Notes under the pieces: generated by a model
Told to the model about the DNA's origin: nothing
The model's database searches: none
The model's input: only the letters and a program-made list of their open reading frames with translations
Shown: in pieces, positions 41,759-50,769 of the stretch
Numbering within the stretch: position 1 is the first letter of the stretch
Layout of the letters: the number at the start of each line of letters is the position of its first letter
Translations under genes and position numbers: made by a program
Assembly (NCBI GenBank): GCA_934271735.1
Contig: CAKQSB010000002.1
Coordinates: forward strand, 62,001 to 126,000
DNA: 64,000 bases
Direction of reading: 5' to 3'
From: an uncultured Clostridia bacterium
GTDB taxonomy: Bacteria > Bacillota > Clostridia > Christensenellales > Borkfalkiaceae

Positions 41759-44700
41759 TTAACCGCGAATTTTTTTAACGGCAAATCGCAGAATTACAAA
41801 TCCGACAAGTATGGCACATATCGGAAGTTCCTTCGACAAACCGCCCGAAAATCCGCTTTTGCCGCTATCGTCGACTATTGCTCCGTTACATCCTCTACCG
41901 CCCGAGGGCTTATCTTCATACACAGCGGTAAGAGTTGTTTCGCCCGCTACGGTAAAGGTATACTTCTTTTCGACGCTCACGATTTTTTCGCTTGCGTCCT
42001 TCCAGCCTTTGAATACCTTGCCGTCTTTATCTTCAGCCGTTACGGTTACGCTTTCGCCTTCCGCATAGAATTTGCTTTCGCCGTTTATTATTACATTATG
42101 CGTACCGATTTTCGCAATTCCAAGGTCTGCGATTTCGTTACCGTTCCGGTCAAAATATTTTCCGCAAACAGAACACTCGTAATGCCCTTTCGTTCCGAAC
42201 TCCTCCGTTGTCGCCGGGATTTCGTCTATCCAATTTCCATAGGTATGCTCGGCAAAATCGGTATCGACTTCCTTTTTCTGCGCCACAAACGCAGCATTTT
42301 TAAACGTGGCGGTATATTTCATTCTGCCTTTTTCTTTGCAGGTTGCCGCTTTGATTTCCTCTGCCGTTGCGGTTGCCGTTTCGCTTTCGATATGAGCGTT
42401 ATCGCGCTTGCAAACTCTTTCCGCTTTGCAAGCGTCGTTACCCGTCCAGGTATATTTTACTTCGCCATAGTCGTGACCGAGTTTTTTGCCGTATTCCGCG
42501 CCGCAAACCGAGCAAACCGCTTTGTTTTCGCAAGTTGCGATCCCGCCCGAACAATTTGCCGTTTCGGTGTGGCTGCTATCTTTCCTGCAAGTGCGGGTAT
42601 GCGTTCCGTTTCCGTTGCCGATCCAATCTCCCCAGTCGTGAATATGAGCGCTGTTTTGTTTTGTATAATAATACGTTACGGTTTGTCCGCTCCCGCTTAC
42701 CGGCCGATTCAGCCCTTCCGCTTTGCTTAATGTATGACCGAAAAGTTCAGGTGCGGCTGTCCAGTTTATCATACTTCCGACCGCAAGAGGTATTACGGCT
42801 TTCGGAGCATTGGGTATTTCGCTGCCGTCTTCAAACCTGTACTCGATATTAACGTTTGCGTAAGTCTGAGTTTCGGTATTGTCGTTTGCAAGCACGTTTC
42901 CGTTTTCGTCGGTTACCGCAAAGGCAACGACGTCTCCGTCTTTCAGAACCGCGTCCGACGGGATTTGATAAATCATCGAGCAACTTTCCAACCCCGAATT
43001 GAAATCGCTGCCGTCATACCCCAAAGCCCCCTTTTGCCAGAATTTGCTCTTTTCGCTCCACACGGGAATAATAAACGTCTGCGTCGCTTCCATTCTTTGA
43101 CCGCCGACCGTGGTTGCAACGCTGCCGTCGGCACGTTTTATCCAAACTTTCATAGTAATATTACGTTCAGTGGTATCCGAAAGATTCTGAATAATAGTTC
43201 GCAGTTCGATTTTTTCGCCGGCCATACCGATGCCGAATTTGTTTTTGTCGGCGCCGCTTAGCAATACTCCGTTACGATAGTTTGCAAAATTATAATATCC
43301 GTTATAGGTCGTGTCCGCAAAGTCTGACGACGCAGAATACCGCCCTGTATATTTCCTGACTTCGGGGTCTGCCACATACAGACTTTTACCGCTGACAAGT
43401 TGAGACAATCGCTTGTAACCTTGCAACTTACATACTTCACAGAACTGATAGTTGGTGTCGCGCATAAGACATTCATAACTTGAGTTAAAAGCATTGCCGT
43501 ATGACTGCGAAGGACAAGAATAAGTTTTTCTGAATCCTAAAAGCTTTTTCCACTTTACCTGATCCGGGTTGACGTTATAGGCAACGTTAAGCGAAGTAAC
43601 ATCCGTTTGTTCATTCACCCTGTCCATATACTCGTCGCCAAGACCTAACAATCCGTGTCCGAGCTCATGCGCAAAAGTCTGCGGCGCACGATAACTGTCG
43701 GACGGAGTTATAAAATAATGAAAACCAAACGGAAGATTTGTATATGCGTCACCGAAGTTGCGGGTTGTATTAACAATCAAAGCAAACTGGCTGATATAAT
43801 TATGCACATAATAGTATGGCGGATATTGCTCGTTATCGTCCCAAAACATTTTGTCCGGTTCTGTTTTGTTCGGAATATGCGCATCGTGTATCTGCTCGAT
43901 AAACGCAGGACCTATACATCTTTCGAAAATATGGTTTTTCCAGGGATTGCCCATATTTGTCGATATCAACGAAGAATTGTTAGAGCCTACGACTACGTCG
44001 AAAAACGTACTGCCGCCATTCTCGAAACTTGATTCCGAAGCCGTGCAAAGAGCGTAGACGTTAAACCTATCGGCATAACTACGATACGGTTCGTATTGCA
44101 TAGCGCCGCTCCATACCTTTTTTACGTCGTTGATAAACTTTTGTTGCTGATTTTCGGTGTATCCTTCGCCACAAATGACGATAACCATGTTTTCCGAGTC
44201 GCTTCTCGTCTTTTGAATGGTATATACGGGAATTACGGGATTTGAATATTTACCGTCGGCAGAGTAATTCGGACCGAGAGTAAGCGTGAGTTTCTGCTCC
44301 GTGCTTACGTCCCATTCCCGATTCGGATCATCATCGGGCTCGGCAACGGTATAATCGTCCTCCTTCTTGTCGGGGGCTGATCCTTTATACGGGTTTGTCG
44401 ACGTTCCGTTGCCCGAAGTCGCCACGTAATAATCGGCATCAAGATAAAATGCCGGTCTGACTCCGATATAGTTGCGTTGCGGCGACTCTCTGCCTATCGT
44501 TCCGTTATTGTGAACGTAACGCATATCGTGGTTACAATCGGATACCGGTGTTCTGAGCCAATACGGCCAGCCCATACCCTGCTCGTTTTTTCCTATATAA
44601 TAATCGCCGAAATTTTTCCACACGGTATTGACCTGCTTAACGTCGAGAAGAAAGACTTTTTCGGTTGAATTTTCGCCGTATGCGCTTTCAAAGTTATTTG

Positions 44701-45343
44701 CAACGTTCCGGATATCATAATTCAATTCCAGATCTGAGCGACCGTCACCGTCATAAATCCCTCGTTTGTATTCGGGGTGCGATACAAGCGAGCGTTGAGT
44801 GACAGTCTTCATGGCTGCTATCTCCGCTTTTGAAAAGTCGTTCAAAAATCCGGCTTTATCCTCGTAAGCATTGCCGTCAACATAACCGTCCCTCGGCGGA
44901 TTGCCGCACAACCACTGCACTTCGCCGGCGATAGCCGCGGAATTTAACCACGAGCGCATGTTGCTGTCTTTCCAATAATTAGAACCGTATGTGTCGCGCT
45001 TATAATTGCGGCTATGAGATTTTGTACGGCTGTTGTCGTTTGTCATGGCGTCGTAAGGAAGCGTATCGATTACATTGTCGGCAAGCATCAGACAGCCTTT
45101 TTCGTCAATGCCGACGCATCTCCAGACAACGCTTTTTCCGTTATATTTACCGAGACTTATATACGCCCCGAGTTCTATTTGAGTCGTTTGTATTCCGCTT
45201 GCCAACAATGAGTTCCGAGCGCTTTCGATCTTATATTCGGCATTGGCGAAGGTCTTGTGCGACATCATTGTCTCGCCGCCGCAAACAGCAATAACGAGCG
45301 CCGTTATTAAAAACCTGCTTATCTTTTTAATATGTTTTTTCAT
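41759..45343 (-). CDS. secreted M64-family metallopeptidase, multidomain surface protein
   Basis: The 1194-residue protein has a signal peptide, a DUF6273-type domain (about 60-310: VVWRCVGID, YWLRTP, GVRPAFYLD), and an M64 (IgA-peptidase-like) domain (about 385-650) with the zinc motif HELGHGLLGLGDEY near 560. Later parts are a beta-sandwich, a MucBP-like strand set (about 830), several cysteine-paired HxHxW/CSVCG zinc-ribbon-like repeats (900-1065), an InlB-type FKGW...TLTAVYE repeat (about 1118), and a C-terminal GGRGCNG, membrane helix and KKIRG. M64 enzymes cleave IgA or other proteins; a mucosal target is plausible. It is isolated between unrelated housekeeping genes, which could mean late acquisition. 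Confidence 0.88.
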   Translation of the reverse strand: MKKHIKKISRFLITALVIAVCGGETMMSHKTFANAEYKIESARNSLLASGIQTTQIELGAYISLGKYNGKSVVWRCVGIDEKGCLMLADNVIDTLPYDAMTNDNSRTKSHSRNYKRDTYGSNYWKDSNMRSWLNSAAIAGEVQWLCGNPPRDGYVDGNAYEDKAGFLNDFSKAEIAAMKTVTQRSLVSHPEYKRGIYDGDGRSDLELNYDIRNVANNFESAYGENSTEKVFLLDVKQVNTVWKNFGDYYIGKNEQGMGWPYWLRTPVSDCNHDMRYVHNNGTIGRESPQRNYIGVRPAFYLDADYYVATSGNGTSTNPYKGSAPDKKEDDYTVAEPDDDPNREWDVSTEQKLTLTLGPNYSADGKYSNPVIPVYTIQKTRSDSENMVIVICGEGYTENQQQKFINDVKKVWSGAMQYEPYRSYADRFNVYALCTASESSFENGGSTFFDVVVGSNNSSLISTNMGNPWKNHIFERCIGPAFIEQIHDAHIPNKTEPDKMFWDDNEQYPPYYYVHNYISQFALIVNTTRNFGDAYTNLPFGFHYFITPSDSYRAPQTFAHELGHGLLGLGDEYMDRVNEQTDVTSLNVAYNVNPDQVKWKKLLGFRKTYSCPSQSYGNAFNSSYECLMRDTNYQFCEVCKLQGYKRLSQLVSGKSLYVADPEVRKYTGRYSASSDFADTTYNGYYNFANYRNGVLLSGADKNKFGIGMAGEKIELRTIIQNLSDTTERNITMKVWIKRADGSVATTVGGQRMEATQTFIIPVWSEKSKFWQKGALGYDGSDFNSGLESCSMIYQIPSDAVLKDGDVVAFAVTDENGNVLANDNTETQTYANVNIEYRFEDGSEIPNAPKAVIPLAVGSMINWTAAPELFGHTLSKAEGLNRPVSGSGQTVTYYYTKQNSAHIHDWGDWIGNGNGTHTRTCRKDSSHTETANCSGGIATCENKAVCSVCGAEYGKKLGHDYGEVKYTWTGNDACKAERVCKRDNAHIESETATATAEEIKAATCKEKGRMKYTATFKNAAFVAQKKEVDTDFAEHTYGNWIDEIPATTEEFGTKGHYECSVCGKYFDRNGNEIADLGIAKIGTHNVIINGESKFYAEGESVTVTAEDKDGKVFKGWKDASEKIVSVEKKYTFTVAGETTLTAVYEDKPSGGRGCNGAIVDDSGKSGFSGGLSKELPICAILVGFVILRFAVKKIRG

Positions 45344-45459
45344 TTTGGTTCATATCCTCGGTGTTTTTACGTTTATGATTTTTTATGGAAGTGTTTTTCG
45401 TTTTACGAAATATTATCTTCCCTCAAGCTCTTATAAATCTCGCTAACGAACAAAAAGAA

Positions 45460-45486
45460 GGACGGCCGAGAATTTCCTGGTCGTCC
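45460..45486 (-). terminator. probable terminator after the Wzz-like gene
   Basis: GGACGACC and GGCCGTCC form a stem (one G·T-type mismatch) followed by TTCTTTTT on the minus strand. Confidence 0.6.
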
Positions 45487-45626
45487 ATTAACAAATTCGT
45501 TGTTTACTCCGTTTGATTCGGGTTTTCAAAATTCACTAAGAGTATCCGACATTCGGCGCACATTTCTTTTCAGCGGTCTTTTACGTTTTTTGCAAAGTGT
45601 TTTACAGTCCGCTGTTAAATTCGTTT

Positions 45627-46385
45627 TTAGTTTATATCGGCGCGTTGTTTGCTTGCTTTCGATAAAGCGATTATAACCGCAACGCAAAGCGAAACGACAA
45701 TGCCCGCCGCGAAGAACACGAGCGTGTATTTGACTACTCTGTTAAATCTCCTCGGCGCTTCCTGCAAAAGAGGTTCGGAAAGTACGCTTATTCTGCCCGA
45801 ATAAACCTCGAAAACAGCCTTATCGCCGTCTTTCGCGTTAATCGTTTCAAGGAAAGACTCTATTATGCACCCGAGCATTTTTTCGGGATTTTTAATCGTC
45901 GATTTATACGAAAGAAAAATCTGCGAAGACTGGCTCGAACAAGACAAGCCTTTTTTAACCGAATCGAGCTTTATGGGTTTCGCTTCGGGTTCGAGATAGT
46001 TTTTGTCGTATCTTTCTTTCGCGCCGAGATAAACCACATCGTTATTCGAGTTGAAAAACGCGAGCGCGTTGCTTGCTATCGTGGAAGCGTAAGAAAGCGC
46101 GTTCTTTTCGGCTTCGTTTTTACTGTTGTCGATAATCGTGTATTCCTTTCCGTCCGGACCTTTGATAACTTTCGTAGGTTTGCCGAATTCCGATTCCACT
46201 TTTACCGAAAGAGAAGCCGTAGCCGTGTATTCGGTTGCCATAAAGAAGTATGAATAAACTGCGCCGATCGCCGCAAAAACGGCAACGATCGCAAGAAAGA
46301 CAACTATTCTTTTCTTTATTACGGCAAATACGTCCGCAAACGAAAGAATGTTCTCTTCTTCTTTTATCACGTTTTCTTCCCGCAT
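45627..46385 (-). CDS. Wzz/CpsC-like polysaccharide chain-length protein
   Basis: The 252-residue protein has two membrane helices (about 27-48 and 218-241) flanking an outer domain, the Wzz layout, with TATASLSVKVES near the first and PLLQEAPRRFNRVVKYTLVF before the second. Such proteins set polysaccharide chain length or partner a tyrosine kinase (CpsD). No kinase or capsule genes are near it, so it is an orphan member. It could take part in exopolysaccharide made elsewhere. Confidence 0.75.
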   Translation of the reverse strand: MREENVIKEEENILSFADVFAVIKKRIVVFLAIVAVFAAIGAVYSYFFMATEYTATASLSVKVESEFGKPTKVIKGPDGKEYTIIDNSKNEAEKNALSYASTIASNALAFFNSNNDVVYLGAKERYDKNYLEPEAKPIKLDSVKKGLSCSSQSSQIFLSYKSTIKNPEKMLGCIIESFLETINAKDGDKAVFEVYSGRISVLSEPLLQEAPRRFNRVVKYTLVFFAAGIVVSLCVAVIIALSKASKQRADIN

Positions 46386-46563
46386 AAAAACCCCTTTTAT
46401 ATTTATTTCATTTTATTTTATTCTATGTTTACGACAAATCGCAAAAGCGACTCGTTTTATAAATAATAACACATTGTCGAATGTTTGTAAAGCGTTTTTT
46501 CTCCGCTTACCGCGAAGGATATTCACATCGTTCTGAAAGTGCTGTTTTTTTATTCCGAAAGAA

Positions 46564-47874
46564 TTACTTTCCGCGTTTTTCGCGCATTTTTTTAACTTCC
46601 GTTTCAAATCCGTTGTTGCCGGGTTTATAAAAAACGCTGCCTTTAAGCGAATCGGGGAGATACTGCTGTTCGACGTAGCCGCCGTAATCGTGAGGATATT
46701 TATATTCTCTGCTCTTGGCTTTAGCCTCTTTATCTCCGAAAACCGCGTTTCTTATGTGCATGGGAACGGTATCGTCCTTGGTGCTTTCCGCCGCCGCGCG
46801 CGCCGCGTCCATCGCAACTACGACCGAGTTTGATTTAGGAGCTTCGCACACGTAGATTATAGCTTCGGACAAAGGGAGCAAGCCTTCGGGATAACCCATA
46901 TTCTGAAACGCCGTCATCGCGCTCGAACAAACTATAAGCGCTCTCGGGTCCGCCATACCCACGTCCTCGGCGGAATGAGCGAGAAGCCGTCTGAAAATCA
47001 GAAGAGGGTCGCCGCCGCCCGAAATAATCCGATGGGCATAATAAAGCGCGGCGTCGCTGTCGCTGCCCCTTAACGATTTACAGAATGCGCTTAACATATC
47101 GTAATACGAATTTTCGTCGTATGAAAGCGCTTTTCTCTGAATTGACTGCTCCGCGTCCTTAAGCGTAACCGTAATTTTCCCGTCTTTATCGGCTTCTGTT
47201 GTTAAAACGGCAAGTTCCAAAGCGTTGTAAGCCGTTCTTAAATCTCCGCCGCTCATCGAGGCGATATGATTTAAAGCTTCGTCCTTAACCTCGAGATTAA
47301 GTTCGCCGTAGCCGCGTTTTTTGTCGGTTACGGCTCTTAAAAGAGCTTTTTTTACCGTTTCGTCGTCCAGCCTTTTAAACTCGAAAACTCTGCATCGCGA
47401 AACTATTGCGGGCGTCATCGCCGCGTAAGGATTTTCGGTTGTCGAGCCGATAAAAATAATCGTTCCCTGCTCGATTGCGGGCAGAAGGCTGTCGGACTGC
47501 GTCTTGCTGAATCTGTGACATTCGTCAAGAAGAAGATAAGTTTTTTTGCCGTAAAGTTTAAGGTTTTCCCGAGCTTCGTCCACAGCTTTCTTAACGTCCG
47601 CAACGCCGCTCGATACAGCGTTCAACTTGACGAAATTGCCGCTTGTGGAGTTGGCTATAATATTCGCAAGCGTGGTTTTACCTGTTCCCGGAGGACCCCA
47701 GAAAATACAACTGCCCACCTTATCGAGCGAAATTGCCCTTCTGAGCAGACTGTTATCCTCGCAAATATGGCTTTGCCCCAAAAACTCGCGAAGGGAGACG
47801 GGTCTCATTCTCTCCGCCAAGGGGGCGTTCGATTTGTTTTTTTCTTCGTTTATAACATCGAAAATATCGTACAT
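46564..47874 (-). CDS. rarA: replication-associated recombination ATPase RarA (MgsA)
   Basis: The 436-residue AAA+ protein has Walker A GPPGTGKTTLA, Walker B LLLDECHRF, sensor GSTTENPYAAM, an arginine finger region SRCRVFEFK, and the RarA C-terminal tetramer domain (VPMHIRNA, YKYPHDYGGYVEQQYLP). It acts at stalled forks and primer ends. The neighbouring ylbJ gene is divergent. Confidence 0.95.
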   Translation of the reverse strand: MYDIFDVINEEKNKSNAPLAERMRPVSLREFLGQSHICEDNSLLRRAISLDKVGSCIFWGPPGTGKTTLANIIANSTSGNFVKLNAVSSGVADVKKAVDEARENLKLYGKKTYLLLDECHRFSKTQSDSLLPAIEQGTIIFIGSTTENPYAAMTPAIVSRCRVFEFKRLDDETVKKALLRAVTDKKRGYGELNLEVKDEALNHIASMSGGDLRTAYNALELAVLTTEADKDGKITVTLKDAEQSIQRKALSYDENSYYDMLSAFCKSLRGSDSDAALYYAHRIISGGGDPLLIFRRLLAHSAEDVGMADPRALIVCSSAMTAFQNMGYPEGLLPLSEAIIYVCEAPKSNSVVVAMDAARAAAESTKDDTVPMHIRNAVFGDKEAKAKSREYKYPHDYGGYVEQQYLPDSLKGSVFYKPGNNGFETEVKKMREKRGK

Positions 47875-47953
47875 TTTTCCTCTTTTTTGCGTCGACGGTA
47901 TGTCGGAATAAAAATTCTTTCATTTTTCGTGCGGTATAGCAGTATGATAAAAT

Positions 47954-48955
47954 ATGAAGAAATTTTTCGTCGCGTTTACCGCAAACAGATTTTTCGGATT
48001 TATCGTCGCCGTTTTCGCGTCGGCGTGTATACTCGTAATTTTATTCCGCCCGGAAATTTACGTTTCTTCGGCTTTCGAGGGGATAAAACTCTGGGCAATT
48101 GTCGTTTTGCCGTCTCTTTTGCCGTTTTTCTTTTTTACTGCGCTTCTTTCGAAAACAGGCGTGACGAAAAAGACGGCGGAACTGCTCGAAAAACCCTGCA
48201 ATGTTCTGTTCGGAACGGGCGGTTATGCCGCGTACGCCTTTTTGATGAGCGTTTTATCGGGTTATCCCGTGGGCGCGAAAATTATAGGAGATCTCGGCGA
48301 AAACGGACTTATCGACAAGGACGAAGCGACGAAAATGTCGGCGTTCTGCTCAACGTCCGGTCCGCTTTTTATCGCGGGGAGCGTCGGAACAGGTATGTTC
48401 GGCTCGGCAAAAGCAGGAAGATTTTTGCTTCTGATACATATTCTCTCCGCTATAGCCGTCGGAGTTGTTTTTCGTTTTGTACGGAAATCCAAACCGAACG
48501 AAACAAGAAACTTCATCCCGAAAATCAGTGAAAAGAAAAGCAACAACGCGCTTTACGACTGCGTTTTTTCTTCGGTCGTTTCGATTGCCGTCGTCGGCGG
48601 GTTTATCTGTGTGTTTTACGTTTTAGCCGATATCGCCGAGAATAACAATCTTCTTTTCCCACTCTTAAAAGCCGTTGAATTCCTGACGGGAAACCCCGAA
48701 CTTTCGAAAGCTTTTTCGTATGGACTTATCGAATGCACGAGAGGTTGCAAAATGCTCGCAAACTGCGGTTTATCGACTTATAGCCTCACTTTTGCATCTA
48801 TGCTTATCGCTTTCGGCGGTGTTTCCGTCCTCGCTCAGTCGATAAGTTTTCTGAAAAAAGCGGGCGTTAAAATAAGCTGTTTTTTATCGGCGAAAGCCGT
48901 TCAGACTTTATTTGCCGCGGTTTTTTGTCTTGCGTTTTACCATATATTTTTCTGA
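47954..48955 (+). CDS. ylbJ: sporulation integral membrane protein YlbJ-like
   Basis: The 333-residue protein has about eight membrane helices and the YlbJ signature: VVLPSLLPFFFFTALL, GYAAYAFLMSVLSGYPVGAKII, FCSTSGPLFIAGSVGTGMFG, and a second half with SYGLIECTRGCKML. It is needed for spore cortex formation in Bacillus. It lies next to coaD and rsmD as in Bacillus (ylbH–coaD–ylbJ), though here it is convergent to them. Confidence 0.9.
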   Translation: MKKFFVAFTANRFFGFIVAVFASACILVILFRPEIYVSSAFEGIKLWAIVVLPSLLPFFFFTALLSKTGVTKKTAELLEKPCNVLFGTGGYAAYAFLMSVLSGYPVGAKIIGDLGENGLIDKDEATKMSAFCSTSGPLFIAGSVGTGMFGSAKAGRFLLLIHILSAIAVGVVFRFVRKSKPNETRNFIPKISEKKSNNALYDCVFSSVVSIAVVGGFICVFYVLADIAENNNLLFPLLKAVEFLTGNPELSKAFSYGLIECTRGCKMLANCGLSTYSLTFASMLIAFGGVSVLAQSISFLKKAGVKISCFLSAKAVQTLFAAVFCLAFYHIFF

Positions 48956-49000
48956 AAGAAAATAGTAACACACACTCGCGGCTTAAAATTATTGCAAGGT

Positions 49001-49462
49001 TTATAACAGCCCGACGATTTCGTTCGGAACGTATCTGTCCGCGCTTCTGCCGAATTTCAGAAGTTCTCTGACAACCGACGAGCTGACCTGAACGTTAAGA
49101 TCGCTGCAAGGAATGTATATCGTGACGATTTCGGGCATAAGCTCGGAATTTACGAAATTCATTTCGTTCTCGTACTCGTAATCCCTGCCGTTTCTTAAGC
49201 CTCTCACGTTATACTTCGCGCCCTCTTTCTGCAAAAGGTCAACCAAAAGCCCCTCGTGGTACAAAACTTTCACGTTTTTATATTTGGCGCAGGTTTTTTT
49301 GAGAAATTCGAGCCTTTTTTCAACGGAAAACATCGTCGTTTTATTGACGTTCACACAAATCGCGACGATAACTTCGTCGAAAAGGTCGGAACACTTAGCT
49401 ATAATTTCCTCGTGCCCTTTGGTTACGGGATCGAAAGTACCCGCAAAAACGCACTTTTTCAT
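49001..49462 (-). CDS. coaD: phosphopantetheine adenylyltransferase
   Basis: The 153-residue protein opens CVFAGTFDPVTKGHEEII with the nucleotidyl-transferase T-x-G-H-type signature, has VLYHEGLLVD, RGLRNGRDYEYENEMNF and a final VSSSVVRELLKFG. It makes dephospho-CoA in CoA synthesis. It follows rsmD in the usual Firmicutes order. Confidence 0.97.
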   Translation of the reverse strand: MKKCVFAGTFDPVTKGHEEIIAKCSDLFDEVIVAICVNVNKTTMFSVEKRLEFLKKTCAKYKNVKVLYHEGLLVDLLQKEGAKYNVRGLRNGRDYEYENEMNFVNSELMPEIVTIYIPCSDLNVQVSSSVVRELLKFGRSADRYVPNEIVGLL

Positions 49463-49514
49463 TTTAACTCTCCTTAATTTCCTTAAGCCGCTTTAATACC
49501 CTCACCTTACTCCC

Positions 49515-50042
49515 CTAATTTGCTTCGTAAAAATCAAACACGGCTATACCGTAAACCCGCGTGTCGACAAGTTTCAGCCCTTCGATTTCACCCGCGCTTT
49601 TGCCGGAATGTTCGTAAATGATCCGTCCGCCGTCGTTTAACAAACCGTTATCGCCTACGGCTTTTACGACGGGGCGGGCGTCTATGGCGTAAGGCGGATC
49701 GAGAAAGACGAAATCGAACTTTTCTTTCGTTACGGAAACGTAAGAAAGCGCGTCGCCCTCGTAAACGTCCGCTTTCTCCTTTAAGTATGCGAGATTTTCT
49801 TTCAAAAGTTTAACGCTTTCTTTGGAATTATCCGCAAAAACGACCTTTTCCGCTCCGCGCGAAATCGCCTCTAAGCCTATTCCGCCCGTTCCAGAGTACA
49901 AATCGAGAAAATGCGATCCCGCAACGTCGAATTGAATGATATTGAACAGTGCCTCTTTCGCTCTGTCGGACGTGGGGCGAATGTCCCTGCCTTTGAACTC
50001 TTTAAGCGTTCTGCCTCTGTGTTTTCCCGTAATTATTCTCAT
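49515..50042 (-). CDS. rsmD: 16S rRNA (guanine(966)-N2)-methyltransferase
   Basis: The 175-residue protein has RIITGKHRGRTLKEF, RPTSDRAKEALFNII, the SAM-binding FLDLYSGTGGIGLEAISRGA and the catalytic DPPY motif in FVFLDPPYAI. It methylates G966 of 16S rRNA. Confidence 0.96.
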   Translation of the reverse strand: MRIITGKHRGRTLKEFKGRDIRPTSDRAKEALFNIIQFDVAGSHFLDLYSGTGGIGLEAISRGAEKVVFADNSKESVKLLKENLAYLKEKADVYEGDALSYVSVTKEKFDFVFLDPPYAIDARPVVKAVGDNGLLNDGGRIIYEHSGKSAGEIEGLKLVDTRVYGIAVFDFYEAN

Positions 50043-50081
50043 TTTATTCTCCTTCCGTCAGTTGCGGAAACGAATACCGTT

Positions 50082-50717
50082 TTATTCTTTCGTTTGATTT
50101 TCATCCGTTATGAGATGCGGATATTTCGAATAAATACACCCGCAATAATGCTGTCTGTAAAGTTCGTATTCTTTGGAAAGCTCTATCGAGCGTTTGTAGC
50201 CGTTTTCTTTTTTGAAATCGTTCACAAGGTATTTCGCCGACGAATTTCCACCGATTTTCAAGCCGATTTCGTTAATTATATCGGCATTTTTATGCGGACT
50301 TACCGTGAGCGTGGAACAAAAATAATCGTAGCCGCCCTCTTGCGCGACCTTAGCCGTTTCCTCTAAGCGCATAGCAAAACACACTTTGCAGCGAGCCCCG
50401 CCCTCGGGTTCTTTTTCGAGACCTTTGACTTTTTCGAAAAACTCGACGGATTTATATCTTCCGTCGATAATCTTAATTTTGTCTCCGTAAGCTTCTTTCA
50501 GAAATCTTTTTTGTTCGTTTAGCCTTAAATTGTATTCTTCGCTTTCGGTAATGTTCGGATTGAAATAAAAAATCGTAACCGAAAAGAACGGTTCTAACCG
50601 TTCTATAACAGCCGTGGAACAAGGTCCGCAGCAACTGTGAAGCAAAAGAGTTTTCTTCTCTCCGTTAAATTTTTCGATTTCTTTTTTCATTTCGAAATCG
50701 TAATTTATCTTGTTCAT
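50082..50717 (-). CDS. queH: epoxyqueuosine reductase QueH
   Basis: The 211-residue protein has LLLHSCCGPCSTAVIERL with the adjacent cysteine pair, YFNPNI, a RCKVCFAMRLEETA cysteine pair, and HYCGCIYS near the end; these cysteines hold the metal cluster of QueH. It performs the last step of queuosine synthesis in tRNA, replacing QueG. The other queuosine genes are not in the window. Confidence 0.93.
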   Translation of the reverse strand: MNKINYDFEMKKEIEKFNGEKKTLLLHSCCGPCSTAVIERLEPFFSVTIFYFNPNITESEEYNLRLNEQKRFLKEAYGDKIKIIDGRYKSVEFFEKVKGLEKEPEGGARCKVCFAMRLEETAKVAQEGGYDYFCSTLTVSPHKNADIINEIGLKIGGNSSAKYLVNDFKKENGYKRSIELSKEYELYRQHYCGCIYSKYPHLITDENQTKE

Positions 50718-50743
50718 ATTATTTAATCACAACCGAAAAACCG

Positions 50744-50760
50744 GTCTATAAGTCGATTAT
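50744..50760. repeat. 17-base dispersed motif, copy 3
   Basis: GTCTATAAGTCGATTAT, identical to 10931-10947 and 21837-21853, lies 10 bases past the mreB-like stop in the gap before queH. A partial copy (13 bases) is at 54378-54390. Confidence 0.7.
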
Positions 50761-50769
50761 CCCACATTT

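Noticed and set aside
41549..42730. A 393-codon plus-strand frame at the end of the M64 gene
   Set aside because: Antisense to the C-terminal repeats of the M64 protein, with no ribosome binding site or motif.
47515..48531. A 338-codon plus-strand frame overlapping rarA and ylbJ
   Set aside because: It spans two well-identified genes in other frames and has biased Arg/Phe content.
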